A stretch of 64,000 nucleotides of DNA from Quercus robur (GCF_932294415.1 NC_065538.1:9926330-9990329); one strand, 5' to 3'; numbered from the stretch's first letter, positions 36,058 to 47,771 are shown. Notes: a model not told the origin generated them from the sequence alone. Numbers and translations: made by a program.

Positions 36058-36552
36058 CAAAACTTCAAGATGATTAAATATTAATGGTTATGTCATCAAT
36101 TAATTGTTTAAATTTAAGTTTTTGTAGTTTAAAATAATGCATAAAAGTCGAGTTTATGGATTGAATAGTAAATAAAATCCAATTAACATGAAAATTGGTA
36201 TGAATGTTAAGAACATATAAAATATGTAATTCAACGATGAAAATTTCAAATATGAATTCTATAACAAGTTATTAGGTGATGCAATATTGCTTAAAGTTAC
36301 ACCTAATCTAACTTTTAAGCAATGTTATATCATCCAATAACTAGTTATTGAATTCATATTTTAAACATTCCACCATTACATTAAATGTTCTATATATTTT
36401 TAATATTCATACGAATTTTCTTGTCAATTGGATTTTATTTACTATTCAATCTATAAACTCAACTTTTATGCATTTTTTTAAACTACAAAAACTTAAATTT
36501 AAACAATTGATTGATTCCATAACTATTAATTTTCGATTACCTTGAAATTTTG
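36058..36552. mobile_element. Foldback (hairpin) MITE, about 500 bp
   Basis: The left arm (36058-36299) and right arm (36311-36552) are reverse complements along nearly their whole length. For example TTTAAATTTAAGTTTTTGTA on the left pairs with TACAAAAACTTAAATTTAAA on the right, and GTTATTAGGTGATGCAATAT with its counterpart near the centre. By eye about 85-90 percent of positions match. The loop is about 11 bases. A single arm of the same family lies at 61687-61930. No coding content was found. Confidence 0.88.
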
Positions 36553-36559
36553 TAGGCAT

Positions 36560-38325
36560 AAATGCATTTTTAGTCCCTACGTTTTGGAGTCATTTCTATT
36601 TTGGTCCTTACATTTTATTTTTACCACTTTTAGTCCCTAAACCTATTAACGCCTGACATTTAGGTCATTTCCGTCACTCAACTAACGGCAAAAGCTGACG
36701 TGGCAAACGGAACAACCTATTGACACAGTAAATGCTGACGTGTCCATTAAAATAATATTAAAAATGCTACATCAGCATCCACGTTAGCTTCCACATAAGC
36801 ATCTAACCTTAAAAAATAAATTGATAAATTTTAAAAATTATAAAAAACAAAAAAACATAATTAAAAAAAAAAAATGGTGGAACTTAGATCTATTTTGTTT
36901 GTGCCTAGTTTTTTTTTTCTTTTCTTTTTTTCTTCTTCTTCCCACTTTGCGACTCTGTTAATTCCTTCTTCTCTCTTTTCACAAAATTAAATATACCAGT
37001 TTTTAGACACAGGATTAAAAAAAAAAAAAAAAATTTTTGAAACCCCACAAACCTAGATCAAAATCCCAACTCACTGGCAATATAGATCAAAATTGTCTCA
37101 AGCCCTTTCTCTCCAAACTGGTTTAAGTTCAGACTCTCTCTTTAACTCACCCTCTCTCTTTACCTCTCTTATTGACCCTTCATATTAGATCGTGAAGAGA
37201 GAGAGTGGGCTTTCTTTTCCTCTCTTACTGGCCCTTCAGATTAGACAGAAAAGAGAGAGTGGGCGAAGGCGAGAGAATTAGCGAGGGAGGTGTGGGTCTG
37301 GGAGCTACTACCTAGGGTGGCGGCATTGGTGAACGGTAGTGGGCAAAGGCAAAGAAGATAAGGATGGCGGCTTAGGGTGATTTTGGAGTGGCGGCTTGGG
37401 GTTTTGGTGGACAGGGATGGATCTTGCGGCGGCGCTCTTTTTCAGATCCTAGCGAGTCCACCTCCACCACCGAAGCGGCGGCGCTCTTCTTCAGATCGGT
37501 CATTCTGTTTGGGTCTTGCTGGGTTTTGCTGGGGTTCGTCTTGGGTCTTGAGACCTTGAGAGTTGATCTTGATTTTGAGTGGTCATGTTGTTTGGGTCTT
37601 GAGACCGAGAGAGTTGTTCTTGTTGGGAATGAATGGGAGAACTCGGGTTCATCAATGAAAGAGTGAGAGATGATAATTTGTTTTTTCTTTTCTTTGGTGT
37701 TCTTGTGATGGGTTTGAGTTCTTGGATTCTGGGTTTGATTTGGGAAGAACAAGCTGTTAAATGAGGAACAAGTTGAAGAACATCAAGAAAATTTTTGATC
37801 TCTGTTTCCTTTTTTTCTTTTTCTTTTTTCATTTGTGTTGTTGTGATTAGGGCCTGTGTTTGTGTTTGATCTCTGTTTTTTTTTTCTTTTTTCGTTTGTG
37901 TTATTGTAATCTGGGTTTGAGTTATTGGTTGCTAGGTTTGTGTTCTTGTAATCTGGGTTTGAGTTCTTGTTGCTAGGTTTGTGTTCTTGTAATCCGGTTT
38001 CAGTTCTTGTTGCTGGGTTTGATTGGGAAGAACAAGTTTTAATGTTCTTATGAAAATTAATAATGATAAGTAATATATTTTTTTAAAATTAAATTAGATT
38101 TAAGGTTTTTTTTTTTTAAATTTTAATAATATTTTAATTGCCATATCAGCGTCACGTAAGCCAACAGGGTGTTCCGTTTGCCACGTTAGCTTTTGCCGTT
38201 AGTTGAGTGACGGAAAGGACCTAAATGTTAGGCGTTAATTGGTTTAGGGACTAAAAGTGGTAAAAATAAAATGTAGGGACCAAAATAGAAATGACTCCAA
38301 AACGTAGGGACAAAAAGTGCATTTA
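36560..38325. mobile_element. Mutator-like element with long TIRs, element 1
   Basis: Long inverted ends of about 220 bp (36560-36780 and 38105-38325) begin AAATGCATTTTTAGTCCCTA. They contain TTTTGGAGTCATTTCTATTT in both arms, then GACGTGGCAAACGGAA-like DNA. The ends are flanked by TGTAGGCAT and TGTAGGTAG, a 9-bp target duplication with two mismatches, which fits Mutator-like elements. No transposase is present. The interior (36780-38105) is CT-rich and then GC-rich, with a short open frame around 37388-37666; it could hold captured host sequence, but no gene is recognised. It lies directly beside the right end of the foldback MITE. Confidence 0.78.
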
Positions 38326-38654
38326 TGTAGGTAGGGACAATCAATCCGTAGTGACGGGAATCTAGGAATGAATGGGGATCCCTATCAATATAAAAATGAA
38401 GAATATATAATTAGAGTTTTCTCCCTTTCTCTCACTCAATAGATGTATCTGGTCTGATATGGTACAGTACAATACGAGACGATGGAATGCAATGGGATGG
38501 ATGGTAGAGGGCTATCTGCGCCCAAAATCGATGATTCACTTGTCCCCTTGTCCATAGGGACCTCGTGGCATACAACCAAAATGACTCCCGCTAGATAGCC
38601 GCCCCTTTCTTTCTTTTTACAGCCTCATGGATGGACGAAAGAAGGGAAAAAAGG

Positions 38655-39865
38655 CGTAAATACACTTTTGGTCCCTACATTTTAATCCTATTTTTATTTT
38701 GGTCCTTACATTTTTATTTTACCACTTTTAGTCTCTATTTTGAAAAACGCCATCCATTTCAGTCTCTACTATCAGTTCCCTAACAGAAATATCCTACGTG
38801 GCTAACGGTGTGCACTGCTGACACCATAAATGCTAACGTGACCATTAAAATAATATTTAAAAAAACTTATTTTGCATTCAAAAATGCCTAGTAAGCAATT
38901 TAAATAAAAAAAAGCCAAAAACAAAAAACTTATAATTTATTAATTTAAATTAAAATTGAAAAAATAACCAACCAAAACATTAAAACTCAATCTCATATTT
39001 CCAGTCAACAATGACATAAAAAAAAAAAAAAGTTTCCAATCAATAATCTATTTGACCCAACTCATTTTTTCCAAATTCTCTCTCCCCAAAAATCTCCAAG
39101 AACAATTGGAATCTCTCAAGCTCTCTCTCTCTGACTAAAGGCAATCTCTTTCTTTAAATCCATCGTCGAAATGATGAAGCCGCTGGTGGTGAGGTTTGTG
39201 AAGTCAGGCGCGATGGGTTTGATCTGGGTTAGATAGGTAGAGGTTGAGATCGGCTAGATCGGGGTTAGAGAAAGATGCTGGGATCGGTTATTGGTGGTGG
39301 TATGGCTAGTTGTGGCGCAACACAAAACCAGTGACAGCGCCTCCATGGCCATCTCTCCTCCAACCCGAGCCTCCATGGCCAACCACAATCATGCCTAGTT
39401 CTCTCTCCTTGATCTGAACATACTTAGAAGTCAAATCTATCCCCTTTCTCCATCTTCAATCTAGACGGTTAGATTGGGTTTTTGCTAGTTTTCATTTGGG
39501 TTTGCTTGGGTCTATAAATTTGGATGAAGGTGTGTCAGTACTTTGGGTTTGTAGAAGGTGTTTTGAATCTTTGAAGGTCTGTGTTTGTAATGAGATGTGA
39601 AAGAATCGACTGAGTAATTGTTGAATTTCTTTGTGTTTTGTATGTCTTTATGTTTGTAAATCTAATTTGAGTGATTTTATGGATTTTGTTGCTAAGGAAA
39701 TACAAGAAAAGAGAAAAAAAAATATTGATTTTTTAATTTTCTAGGCAAGGTTTGCTGGGGAGAAAATGAAGAACAGAAGAACACATGTTCTGGGTTCTTC
39801 ATGTTCTTCCCCAAAAAAAAAAAAAATTTTTTTTCTTTTATTTTTTTTAAAAAAATAAGAAGGTT

Positions 39866-39903
<38 letters not shown>

Positions 39904-40187
39904 GTTTTATCTGATGAGGCTTTTTTTTTTTTTTAATGTAAAATTATTGACATGACATTTTGAAATGCTAAATAAGTTTTTTAAAATATTATTTTAATAG
40001 CCACGTCAACATTTATTGTGCCAGCAATGCACACCATTAGCCACGTAGGATTTTTTCGTTAGGAAACTGACGGTAGGGACTGAAATGGATGGCGTTTTTC
40101 AAAATAGGGACTAAAAATGGTAAAATAAAAATATAGGGACCAAAATAGAAATATGGTCAAAATGTAGAGACCAAAAGTGCATTTACG
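38655..40187. mobile_element. Mutator-like element with long TIRs, element 2
   Basis: Ends of about 230 bp in inverted orientation (38655-38885 and 39955-40187) start CGTAAATACACTTTTGGTCC and CGTAAATGCACTTTTGGTCT. They share AAAACGCCATCCATTTCAGT and TCCTACGTGGCTAA. The family is related to element 1 in layout (GGTCCCTA-rich tip, ACGTGGC-rich inner TIR) but is diverged. A target duplication was not found. The interior is CT-rich and then GC-richer (39160-39560), without a transposase or a recognisable gene, and contains a 30-base T-run near 39870. Confidence 0.72.
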
Positions 40188-40595
40188 TCATTAAAAAAAT
40201 ATTAAATAGTGTAACATTGTTTAAAGTTATACCAGGTATAACTTTAACCCAATCTTATTGGGTGAAGGAAAAGCCCAACCGACTAATGTTGATTGATGAG
40301 TTAGGTGACTTTGTTTGTGGGTCACTTACTGGCGAGCAATCAAATAGAGATGGTTATTTTTCCTTTTCTTTTCAATATTGAAATTAAGCTGGCAATTTCC
40401 TTAGCAAGAAGAAAAAAAACCAGAAATTGATAAAGGGATTTTCGAGAGAGATGGATTTAGAATTTGAATAAGTAACTGTGTGAGAGCAAAGGAAAAAGTG
40501 AAAAGAGTTTATAAAACTTGATTAGGGTAAAATTAGCATGTTAAGTTGATAGTAAGACGATCTACAATGGGTTGATATAGGAAGCAAAGCATGAT

Positions 40596-41151
40596 TAGGG
40601 CTATCCACGACTCGCCTAGACCCGAAGCTCTTCACCTGAAAATCGCCCGATCAAAGCTTTGTTTCAGTTGGATGTGGGTCTTTGGCGCTAGGACCCGAGA
40701 CTGTCGATTTGAGTTGCAGCTCGGCTGTCTGAGAAACCGACGTACCCAACTCGCTTAATGAGTTGTTCTTCCCTTGTCGGAAATCACGAGTTTCGGCCAA
40801 AAATCGGTAAGCCCAAACTCTTAGTCTGACGATATAGGGAGATTTCGGTTAGATCTCGACAAATCCATCAAGATCTCGGCCTGATCTTTATAGATTCAGA
40901 GGAAATATCGGTCAAAATTCGTTAGATCTAGCCAGATCTAACGAGATCTAGCAATATTTCGGCCAAAATCTAGCTAGATTTCGCTCCACTGTAGCAAACC
41001 CAAAACCGATTGATATGAACCTGAAACCGATATGACTTGAACTAGCAGATTTGAAACTCTATTCGGGTTGGTTGTGGGTTAAAATTTTCCCCACCTGCTG
41101 CATTCAGGTCAAGTCCGAGTTGGGCACAAACTCGACCCGTGGACAACCCTA
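40596..41151. mobile_element. Non-autonomous hAT element (556 bp)
   Basis: TIRs TAGGGCTATCCACG (left) and CGTGGACAACCCTA (right) lie inside a perfect 8-bp target duplication AGCATGAT (40588-40595 and 41152-41159). The interior carries degenerate GATCTAGC, ATTTCGG and GGTC words and no gene. It is a relative of the 268-bp element inside the invertase intron. Confidence 0.9.
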
Positions 41152-41159
41152 AGCATGAT

Positions 41160-41945
41160 GTTTGGAAGATATAAATTAAATAACCATGTTTTAGAAAAAT
41201 TGAGTTAAATGGGTGAGATTTTGTCTCACCTGAAATCCGGCCCAAAATGTATAATTTTTAAAGCCTTTTAACTCAAGGTCTACACGATACACCGTTTAAA
41301 TTTGCCTGTGACCATTCGGATCTGACATGGTCGGGTTCCTTGGGTATGTATTATATTAATTTTGAGTTGTAATTTCTTTTTCTTTTCTTTATGAATCCCA
41401 ACAAGGGGTGTTTTATAGAGAGATTAACACTAATCAACTGACTCTAGGGTGTAGTTTCATTTAGGCATATTGTACTATATTAATACAAGTTGTGCAAGGT
41501 ACATGTAGAATTGAACTTGTACTGATGTCTTTAACATTATGAATTAAAATATGAACGTAATAAATGAAAAGTAAGATGAGATGCTCGATTATATAAAGGT
41601 GTAGGGGGGTGATTCCCTCGTATAAACCTTAGGCTGAAGAAGCTAGATTAGAGCAACGATTTGAGGATCTGGGCCAGTACCAGATCCCATGAAGGGAGTC
41701 CAGAGGACATAAGGGCAAAAGGCTAAACTTGGATCTTCCTGCTAAAGTAAGCTGAGGATTGTCAGTGATCGGTACGGCCGAGGAGGAAGGCATTACCCAG
41801 AAGAAGTGCTGAGGATCCTGAAAAGGTGGTACACAGCCCAAAGTGATAGTCACTTCTGCGTTAATTAAGTGTTCCTACCTGATGCCAGTTACATTAAATG
41901 ATGAATGAGCAGCCTGAACATTATATTCACCTCAAAAGTCTTCTT
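41160..41945. other. Intergenic DNA, possibly an old LTR piece
   Basis: No gene is recognised. The stretch 41590-41900 is less AT-rich, with GAGGATCTGGGCC and AAGTGCTGAGGATCC words that look like LTR-type repeat DNA, but no ends can be defined. Confidence 0.3.
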
Positions 41946-41948
41946 TCA

Positions 41949-43088
41949 GAGCACTCCCATCAGGTGTGTTAAATGTGCCAAATGCTAAATATTTGGCACA
42001 TTTAACACACCAAACACAAAAATAAGCTCTCATAAGCCATTCTGTATCTCAAAAAATTTAGAACATGTCTACAGTACCGTCTCAAATATGAGACGGTACG
42101 GAACAAAATGCTATACACTGTTTACCTATATTTAGTTCGTTTTTTCTTCCTCCTCCCTCATTTGTCTCTCTCGGTCACTCCATCTGCAACCCATCGCTCT
42201 CTCTCTCTCTCTCTGTCTGGCATTCTCGCCTCGTTGTCTCGCCGCGCCGTCTCGCCACGCCATCTCGCCAAGACGTCTCGCCAAGCCGTCTCGCCACGCC
42301 GATCTCACCACGCCGAGAGATAGAGATCGCCCAGGCTCGCCACTGGTCACTGACCCACTTCCATCAGCGACGGCGACGGAGACAGTTTGTCGCTCTTGAA
42401 AGGTAACAAACACTGAAGGAAGAAAAAAAAAGGGTTTGTGCCGATTCAATTTATGATTTAAGTGTAAATTGTAATTAATTTTATAATTAATTTGGTGGAT
42501 TTGGGATGTGGTTTGTTTAAGGTTTCTGCCGGTGATGGATGTGAATTTGTGCCGGTGGTGGGTTTGGTTTTGTGCCGATCTCTGGTTTTGTTTTGTTTTT
42601 TTTTTTGAGGCGGCGTTGGCGGATGTGGGTTTGTGCTGGTGGTGGATGTGGGTTTGTGCTGGTGGTGGGTTTGGGTTTGTGATCTCTCTGGTTTTTTTTT
42701 TTTGGTTGAGGCGGCGTTGGCGGATGTGTATTTGTGCCGGTGGTGGATGTGGGCTTGTACCAATGGTGGGTTTGGGTTTGTGCCGATCTCTTTGTTTGTG
42801 TTTGTGTTTTTATTTTTTATTTTTTTTAAGGCGCCGGTGGTGGCCGTCGGTGTTTGTGCTGGTGGTGACCGTTGGTGATGATGATGATGATGATGATAGT
42901 AGTGATAGGGATAGGGAGGAGGAGGTAATATATTATTTTAATGTGTAGTAAATATTATTTTAATGTATAGAATTGAAGAATAGAACATCTGATAAATGGT
43001 ATGTTGTAAAATGATGTGTTAAAATGATAAAGTGGGTTTTTGGTGTGTTAAAATGGCATTTTTTTTTAGAGAGCTGATGAGAATGCTC
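41949..43088. mobile_element. Harbinger-like non-autonomous element
   Basis: Imperfect TIRs GAGCACTCCCATCAG (left) and the complement of GAGCATTCTCATCAG (right) are bordered by TCA on both sides (41946-41948 and 43089-43091). A 3-bp duplication suits PIF/Harbinger elements, though TTA/TAA is their usual site. Just inside the left end lies a 21-bp perfect palindrome pair (GGTGTGTTAAATGTGCCAAAT and its complement, 41962-42010), then a second, TACCGTCTCA...TGAGACGGTA (42075-42098). The interior holds a GC-rich minisatellite based on CTCGCCACGCCGT (42225-42320), GTGGTGG-rich tandem DNA (42530-42870) and a (GAT)n run (42874-42897). No transposase was found. Confidence 0.6.
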
Positions 43089-43318
43089 TCATAATGAAAA
43101 GGAAGGTAGGAAATGTCTAATGGGACAAATATTCAACTCTCTGACATCTAGTATGGAGAGGAAAGATAGGAATTTTTAGCTTTGAGAGTACTCTAAATTT
43201 GTAAACTGTTGTATACCTCAGCAAAAGTCTATTTAGCTTAATTAATACGAAAAGAGTTCATTTCAATTTCAGATTTTATCTATTTAGTCTTCACATTGTG
43301 GTTTACCCTCCAGTTTTG

Positions 43319-43416
43319 TATAAATTAGTTACGATGATTAAGAGCATTGGACCTTTCATGTATAAATTAGTTATGACGATTAAGAGCATTGGACCTTTTA
43401 TTTTGGTCTCATTGTT
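43319..43416. repeat. 50-bp tandem duplication
   Basis: TATAAATTAGTTA followed by GATTAAGAGCATTGGACCTT occurs twice in a row. It lies between the Harbinger-like element and the invertase 3' end, in otherwise featureless AT-rich DNA. Confidence 0.85.
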
Positions 43417-43544
43417 TTTGACCCCCACAAAAGTGATAAAATATTAAGAGTGATGCATGTAGCCATATTTGATTAAGTAATTATTGCTTTCAAATAATAT
43501 TGTGGGTGATACAGAAATCACACTCCCAATTTCAGTGTCAACTT

Positions 43545-43981
43545 TTAATTGATTAGGGCTTTCTTCATGCTCCAAGCACTCATACTTGTGATTTGAACAT
43601 TCTCAGTTCCATTATTGAAGACCTGCAATTGGGCTTGTCCATCAATTGCCAATGTAGGGTAAACTCTAGCTGCGATAACAGATTTTCCTCCTCCACCAAA
43701 ACTCTCCACAATTGAATGATCAATCTGTGTTAAAGGATAAACATCAAATGCATTGAGTCAAAAAGACAATGATGAAATCGGTAAAAGGAAGAATCAGCAT
43801 AGGTCATATAAGGACTTAGGAAACTATAAAGTTGGTATAGTACGTATGAATGCCATTATTGCCTTATCGGTTTGAAACTGCAAGAATATTGCTCATGCAG
43901 GTTAACAATTGTGGGGTGTGGGGCTAGTGACTCCTTTATCAAACAGGCTTCATCCATGTTTGGTGGTCAAAATCTATAAGA

Positions 43982-44014
<33 letters not shown>

Positions 44015-47000
44015 GTCAGTTGCATGGAAGAGGGACAGAAATCACATATATAGACGTCTCAAAACGGATTTAATATTTGAGAGAGGAAGGGTAATTGTTA
44101 GTTTACACATATTGTTGCATATAAAGCGTACAAAATTTATTTTTTGAACTAGAATATATGTATGTTGTGTGTAATAAGCATTGTGTGTAATAGACACTAC
44201 TCTTTATTTAAAATATTAAAAGTATCAATTGATTTACGAGGTTCTAATGAATATGGTTTTATTTATACATTTATAGAAAAACGTAATGAATAATAATTTG
44301 AGACCGATTCAAAAATATATATACAGGAAAAAAACAAAGGCACTGTGGCTGCAATTTGTGAATGAGCTTTGGTGGGCAAGAATTTTAGGAAAATGACCAG
44401 ATCTTGAAGTGTTTGATAAAAACTTTGGTGGGCTAGACTTTTTACACATGGTGCAGTTCTGCTTCCCAGAAATGCAATGTATGGGGGAAATGATCGTTCA
44501 GATAGGTTGACTTTCACTTAAACATATAGAAAACTAAACATAATTTATAAATTTCATAGCAACTTACCAAGCTTCTAAGTGACAGTTCCTCATGAACGGG
44601 GTCCACATCCAGAAAAGCCCCATAATTGGCTTTATCAGTACTATCATTTAAGGAGGACCTGTCAACCAGAGAATTGTGAGTTCAAATCTTTGAAGTTTGG
44701 AAAGATTATGATGGCTTAAAAAAGATAGAGCTTTGAGGGACACCTGCTTTGGTCACTGCACATAAGCACCACATATTTGTTTTGACCTTTGAATATTCTA
44801 TAGAACACTGCAGTGAATTCTTGCAAGCCCTTTGAAGCCAAAACTAGCAGCCCGAATGGTCCAAGACTCCCTTTTACTGATGCACTTTTTTGTTTACAAA
44901 GTACTTGTGGATTGGTCCAACTTGGGTCTAGCACTTCTGCTTTCTCTAAGTCACTTGCTTTGAATGAAATCACAACATCTGCCTGTAAAAGATAGAACAG
45001 AAAACAAAAGGAATAATAGATAGGAAAAGTAATAACTAATAAGCAATATGCTTTGTAAGTTACAAGTGACTTGCACTGACTTTTTGTGCCTGAAATCTAT
45101 TAGTATAACTCTGACTTTGGTACCTTAAATTTAAAAATGGAGATTTGTTCTTTGAAATATTTTTTTAAAAGAAATTAATTTGGTGCCTTCATCTATTTTT
45201 CTATTTATTGGATTAACGGGATGTTGAGACACTCATTTTTTAGGAATATAATCAGAGAAAATGTACATTTAAGGGACTAAAATTGAACCAGCTCCATATT
45301 TAAGAGATCAAAATTGAACTAACCATATATTTAATGGAACGAAATCAAACTGGCCCCATAGAGAAAATATAATTTACCCAAAAAATAAAATACCTGTGCT
45401 GCTGTGACACCAGAAACTTCAAGAGCTAATCCTCCTTTAAGCACTTGCTGAGGTAGGTTGACTTGTTGTCCCCGCAGCATTTCAATTTCTGTTATGGGCC
45501 ATTGCACTAATTGTTTTCCGGATTTATCCAGCCAAAGAGTCCTTGGAATTGCCTGCAAAATGTGCCCCCAAAAGACCTTAAATCAAACAAATTCTATTGT
45601 GCCATAATGCCATTAACCATAACATTAGGGTTGTCCACTCGATGCAACCGTCCGATTCATACTCAAATACCAGACGACCCGACACCGGTGACAGTCGGCA
45701 GTGGATCTCAACCTCTAGCAACCGAGACTGGTGGGCCAGTTGACAGAGCTTCTCTTCAAAATCTTATTCCAAACGACTCGACCAGCTTATACATCAGAAT
45801 CATGTTATGGGTTGGCGATTGGTCTAGATTTTGTAGACCCGAAGTGGTCAGGTCAGTTTTAAGATGGGCACAAACCCATCCCAGACAGCCTTACATAACA
45901 TAATCTTGTAAAAGTTTTTTATTTCTATTTTTAAGGATCAAATAATCTTGTAAAAGTTGGTAGGCTTAGACTTTTACTATAAATTTATTAAAGCAATAGT
46001 ACACAAGTAATTACCTGAACTCCAGCCCATCCCTTCTTTCTATCATCGTCAGGAATCGAAGACTCGTTTAGCCATCCCCACAAGATTCTTCTATTTTTTA
46101 AACTATCAAAGAAAGTTTTTGAAGCATAAAATTTCCCATAATCATACCTCAAGCCCAAATCACTTTCCACGGATCCAATATTCGGAACATAGATATCCTT
46201 GTCAAGGTCATAAGTTCCAATGGTGTAGTATTCATATTTAGTATCATCCAAGCTCACCTTGAGCACATGTTTAACTTTAGGACCGAGAGTTGATGTGTCA
46301 ACACCACGATTGGAATCAATCGAAACTGGGAAAAAATCAGGACACTCCCACATTCCATTGCCTTCAACTGAATGAAGTGGGTGCTGGGATAAAATCCAAG
46401 TAACGAAATCTTTGCTACTATATAAAATTGCTAATCCCCTACGGTCCGTTTTGCTTCCAATCACCACTCTCCAAGTCCCATCAGGGCCTAACCAAGCAGT
46501 GCTTGGGTCCCTGAATGAGCTTGCATTGATATGGTTCTCTGGAGAAGGTGACATTACTGGATTCTTTGGTGACTTAACCCATTCTGTAAGGTATGGGTCA
46601 GAAAGGTTTTTGGGCATGGCCAAATTTTGGACTTGTTCCTGCTTGGGGTTGATTCCTGTGTAGAGAATCACTGGTGTGCCGCTGGGCATGATTGTGGTGG
46701 AACCCGACCAGCAACCGTTGATATCAGACGGCTGAGATGGGTAGATGATTGGATCATGTGGGGTCCAGTTCACTAAATCCGTTGATGTTGAGTGAGCCCA
46801 GACAATGTTGCCCCAAGCTGTACCTTCGGGGTTGTATTGGTACATCAAGTGGTAAATTCCCTTATAAACCATTGGTCCTGTATATAGAGTCATAGACATT
46901 AATTAATCATATGAAATGATATATATCCTTTTTTTTTTCCCAAAGTATATAATAAAACGAAGGAGGCGCCCTCAAAGCATTTTCCAGAATAATTATACTA

Positions 47001-47563
47001 CAAAACTATTCATGCAAACACTCACTAGTATTGTTGTATTTTATTTTATTTTATTTTGCATGGTTACATTCATGTTTATTTTAGATTGGTTCTTCAGTAT
47101 TTATGAAGAGGCCATCTTTATTCGTTTCTAAACTAGAGTGACAAATTTTTATTTTTATTTGAAATGGGATTAAAAGTAGGAGGAAACCAAGTCAGAGAGA
47201 AGAACTAACCATTAGGATCTGCATATCCAAAAACACCCATTTGTCCATTTCACCATCAGAACACATTAAAAGGGAAAAAACAAAGAATGAAAAAAAAGTT
47301 ATAATAAGAAATATGAAAGTATAAAAAATGAGAGGAAGATAAGAAAAAGAGACAGAAAGTTGGTGAAAGAAATTAATACCATTGATCCAATTTTTGGGGG
47401 GTTGGAAGTGATAAGAAGTTCTATGTGGTTGATATTCAGGAGGAGTAGTTGAAGAAACTTGAAGGTTTGGGTCAAAATGGTGTGAAGCTTCAAGCTCAAG
47501 AACACCATGGCTGAGAAAGAGAGAACATAAGAAGAAGAATAGCCAAGCAGAAGAGATGGCCAT
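43545..47563 (-). CDS. Cell-wall (acid) invertase, beta-fructofuranosidase, GH32
   Basis: Seven exons on the minus strand: 47563-47380, 47218-47210, 46877-46015, 45552-45394, 44982-44744, 44658-44568 and 43724-43545. Phases agree and give 574 residues, the usual family length. A signal peptide (about 1-26: [15 protein letters not shown]) directs it to the apoplast. It cleaves sucrose into glucose and fructose for sinks. Catalytic motifs are intact: NDPNG (61-65), FRDP (186-189) and WECPDF (241-246), where Pro marks cell-wall rather than vacuolar forms. LDDTK, associated with sucrose preference over fructan exohydrolases, is kept. Several N-glycosylation sequons (e.g. NLS, NAS, NES, NGT) are present. 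Exon 2 is the 9-nt mini-exon coding DPN. Intron 3 carries a small hAT insert. Confidence 0.95.
43984..44013. repeat. Poly-T tract in invertase intron 6
   Basis: An uninterrupted run of about 30 T in the last intron. No element body was recognised beside it. Confidence 0.9.
45626..45893. mobile_element. hAT MITE in invertase intron 3
   Basis: A 268-bp element starting TAGGGTTGTCCACTC and ending GACAGCCTTA sits in a perfect 8-bp target duplication CATAACAT (45618-45625 and 45894-45901). It lies in the intron between exons 3 and 4, about 70 bases from exon 4. It shares its tip sequence with the 556-bp hAT element at 40596-41151, so both probably answered to the same transposase. Confidence 0.9.
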
Positions 47564-47603
47564 GTTGCCTATGTGGGAATGAGAGGGAAGTCAATACTAT
47601 GAC

Positions 47604-47611
47604 TATTTATA
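47604..47611 (-). promoter_or_regulatory. TATA box of the invertase gene
   Basis: TATAAATA on the minus strand lies about 41-48 bases upstream of the invertase ATG. That would place transcription start only some 10-20 bases before the ATG, a short leader. The sequence matches the core consensus; its use is inferred. Confidence 0.45.
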
Positions 47612-47767
47612 GAGAGAGGTTTGGAGATGAGGCTGTGATGTGGAGAGGAGGATAAAGTTAAAACTCAGATCATGTTAAATGTTTACAAGCCATAAAATTT
47701 GAAAGATCCATAAAATCCATTGACTTCAGTAAAAAACTAAACCACTTTGTTGGGTATTAATGAAAAA

Positions 47768-47771
<4 letters not shown>

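Noticed and set aside
37388-37666. 92-residue open frame with Arg/Ser-rich start
   Set aside because: It lies within a Mutator-like element, with no recognised family, no conserved motif and other frames equally open. Kept only as possible captured DNA.
42508-42948. 146-residue open frame on the plus strand
   Set aside because: It lies inside the Harbinger-like element and consists of Trp/Gly/Val/Cys codons from GTGGTGG repeats. There is no domain or splice context.
45511-45903. 130-residue plus-strand open frame in the invertase gene
   Set aside because: It runs across exon 4 antisense and into the hAT MITE; no coding features.
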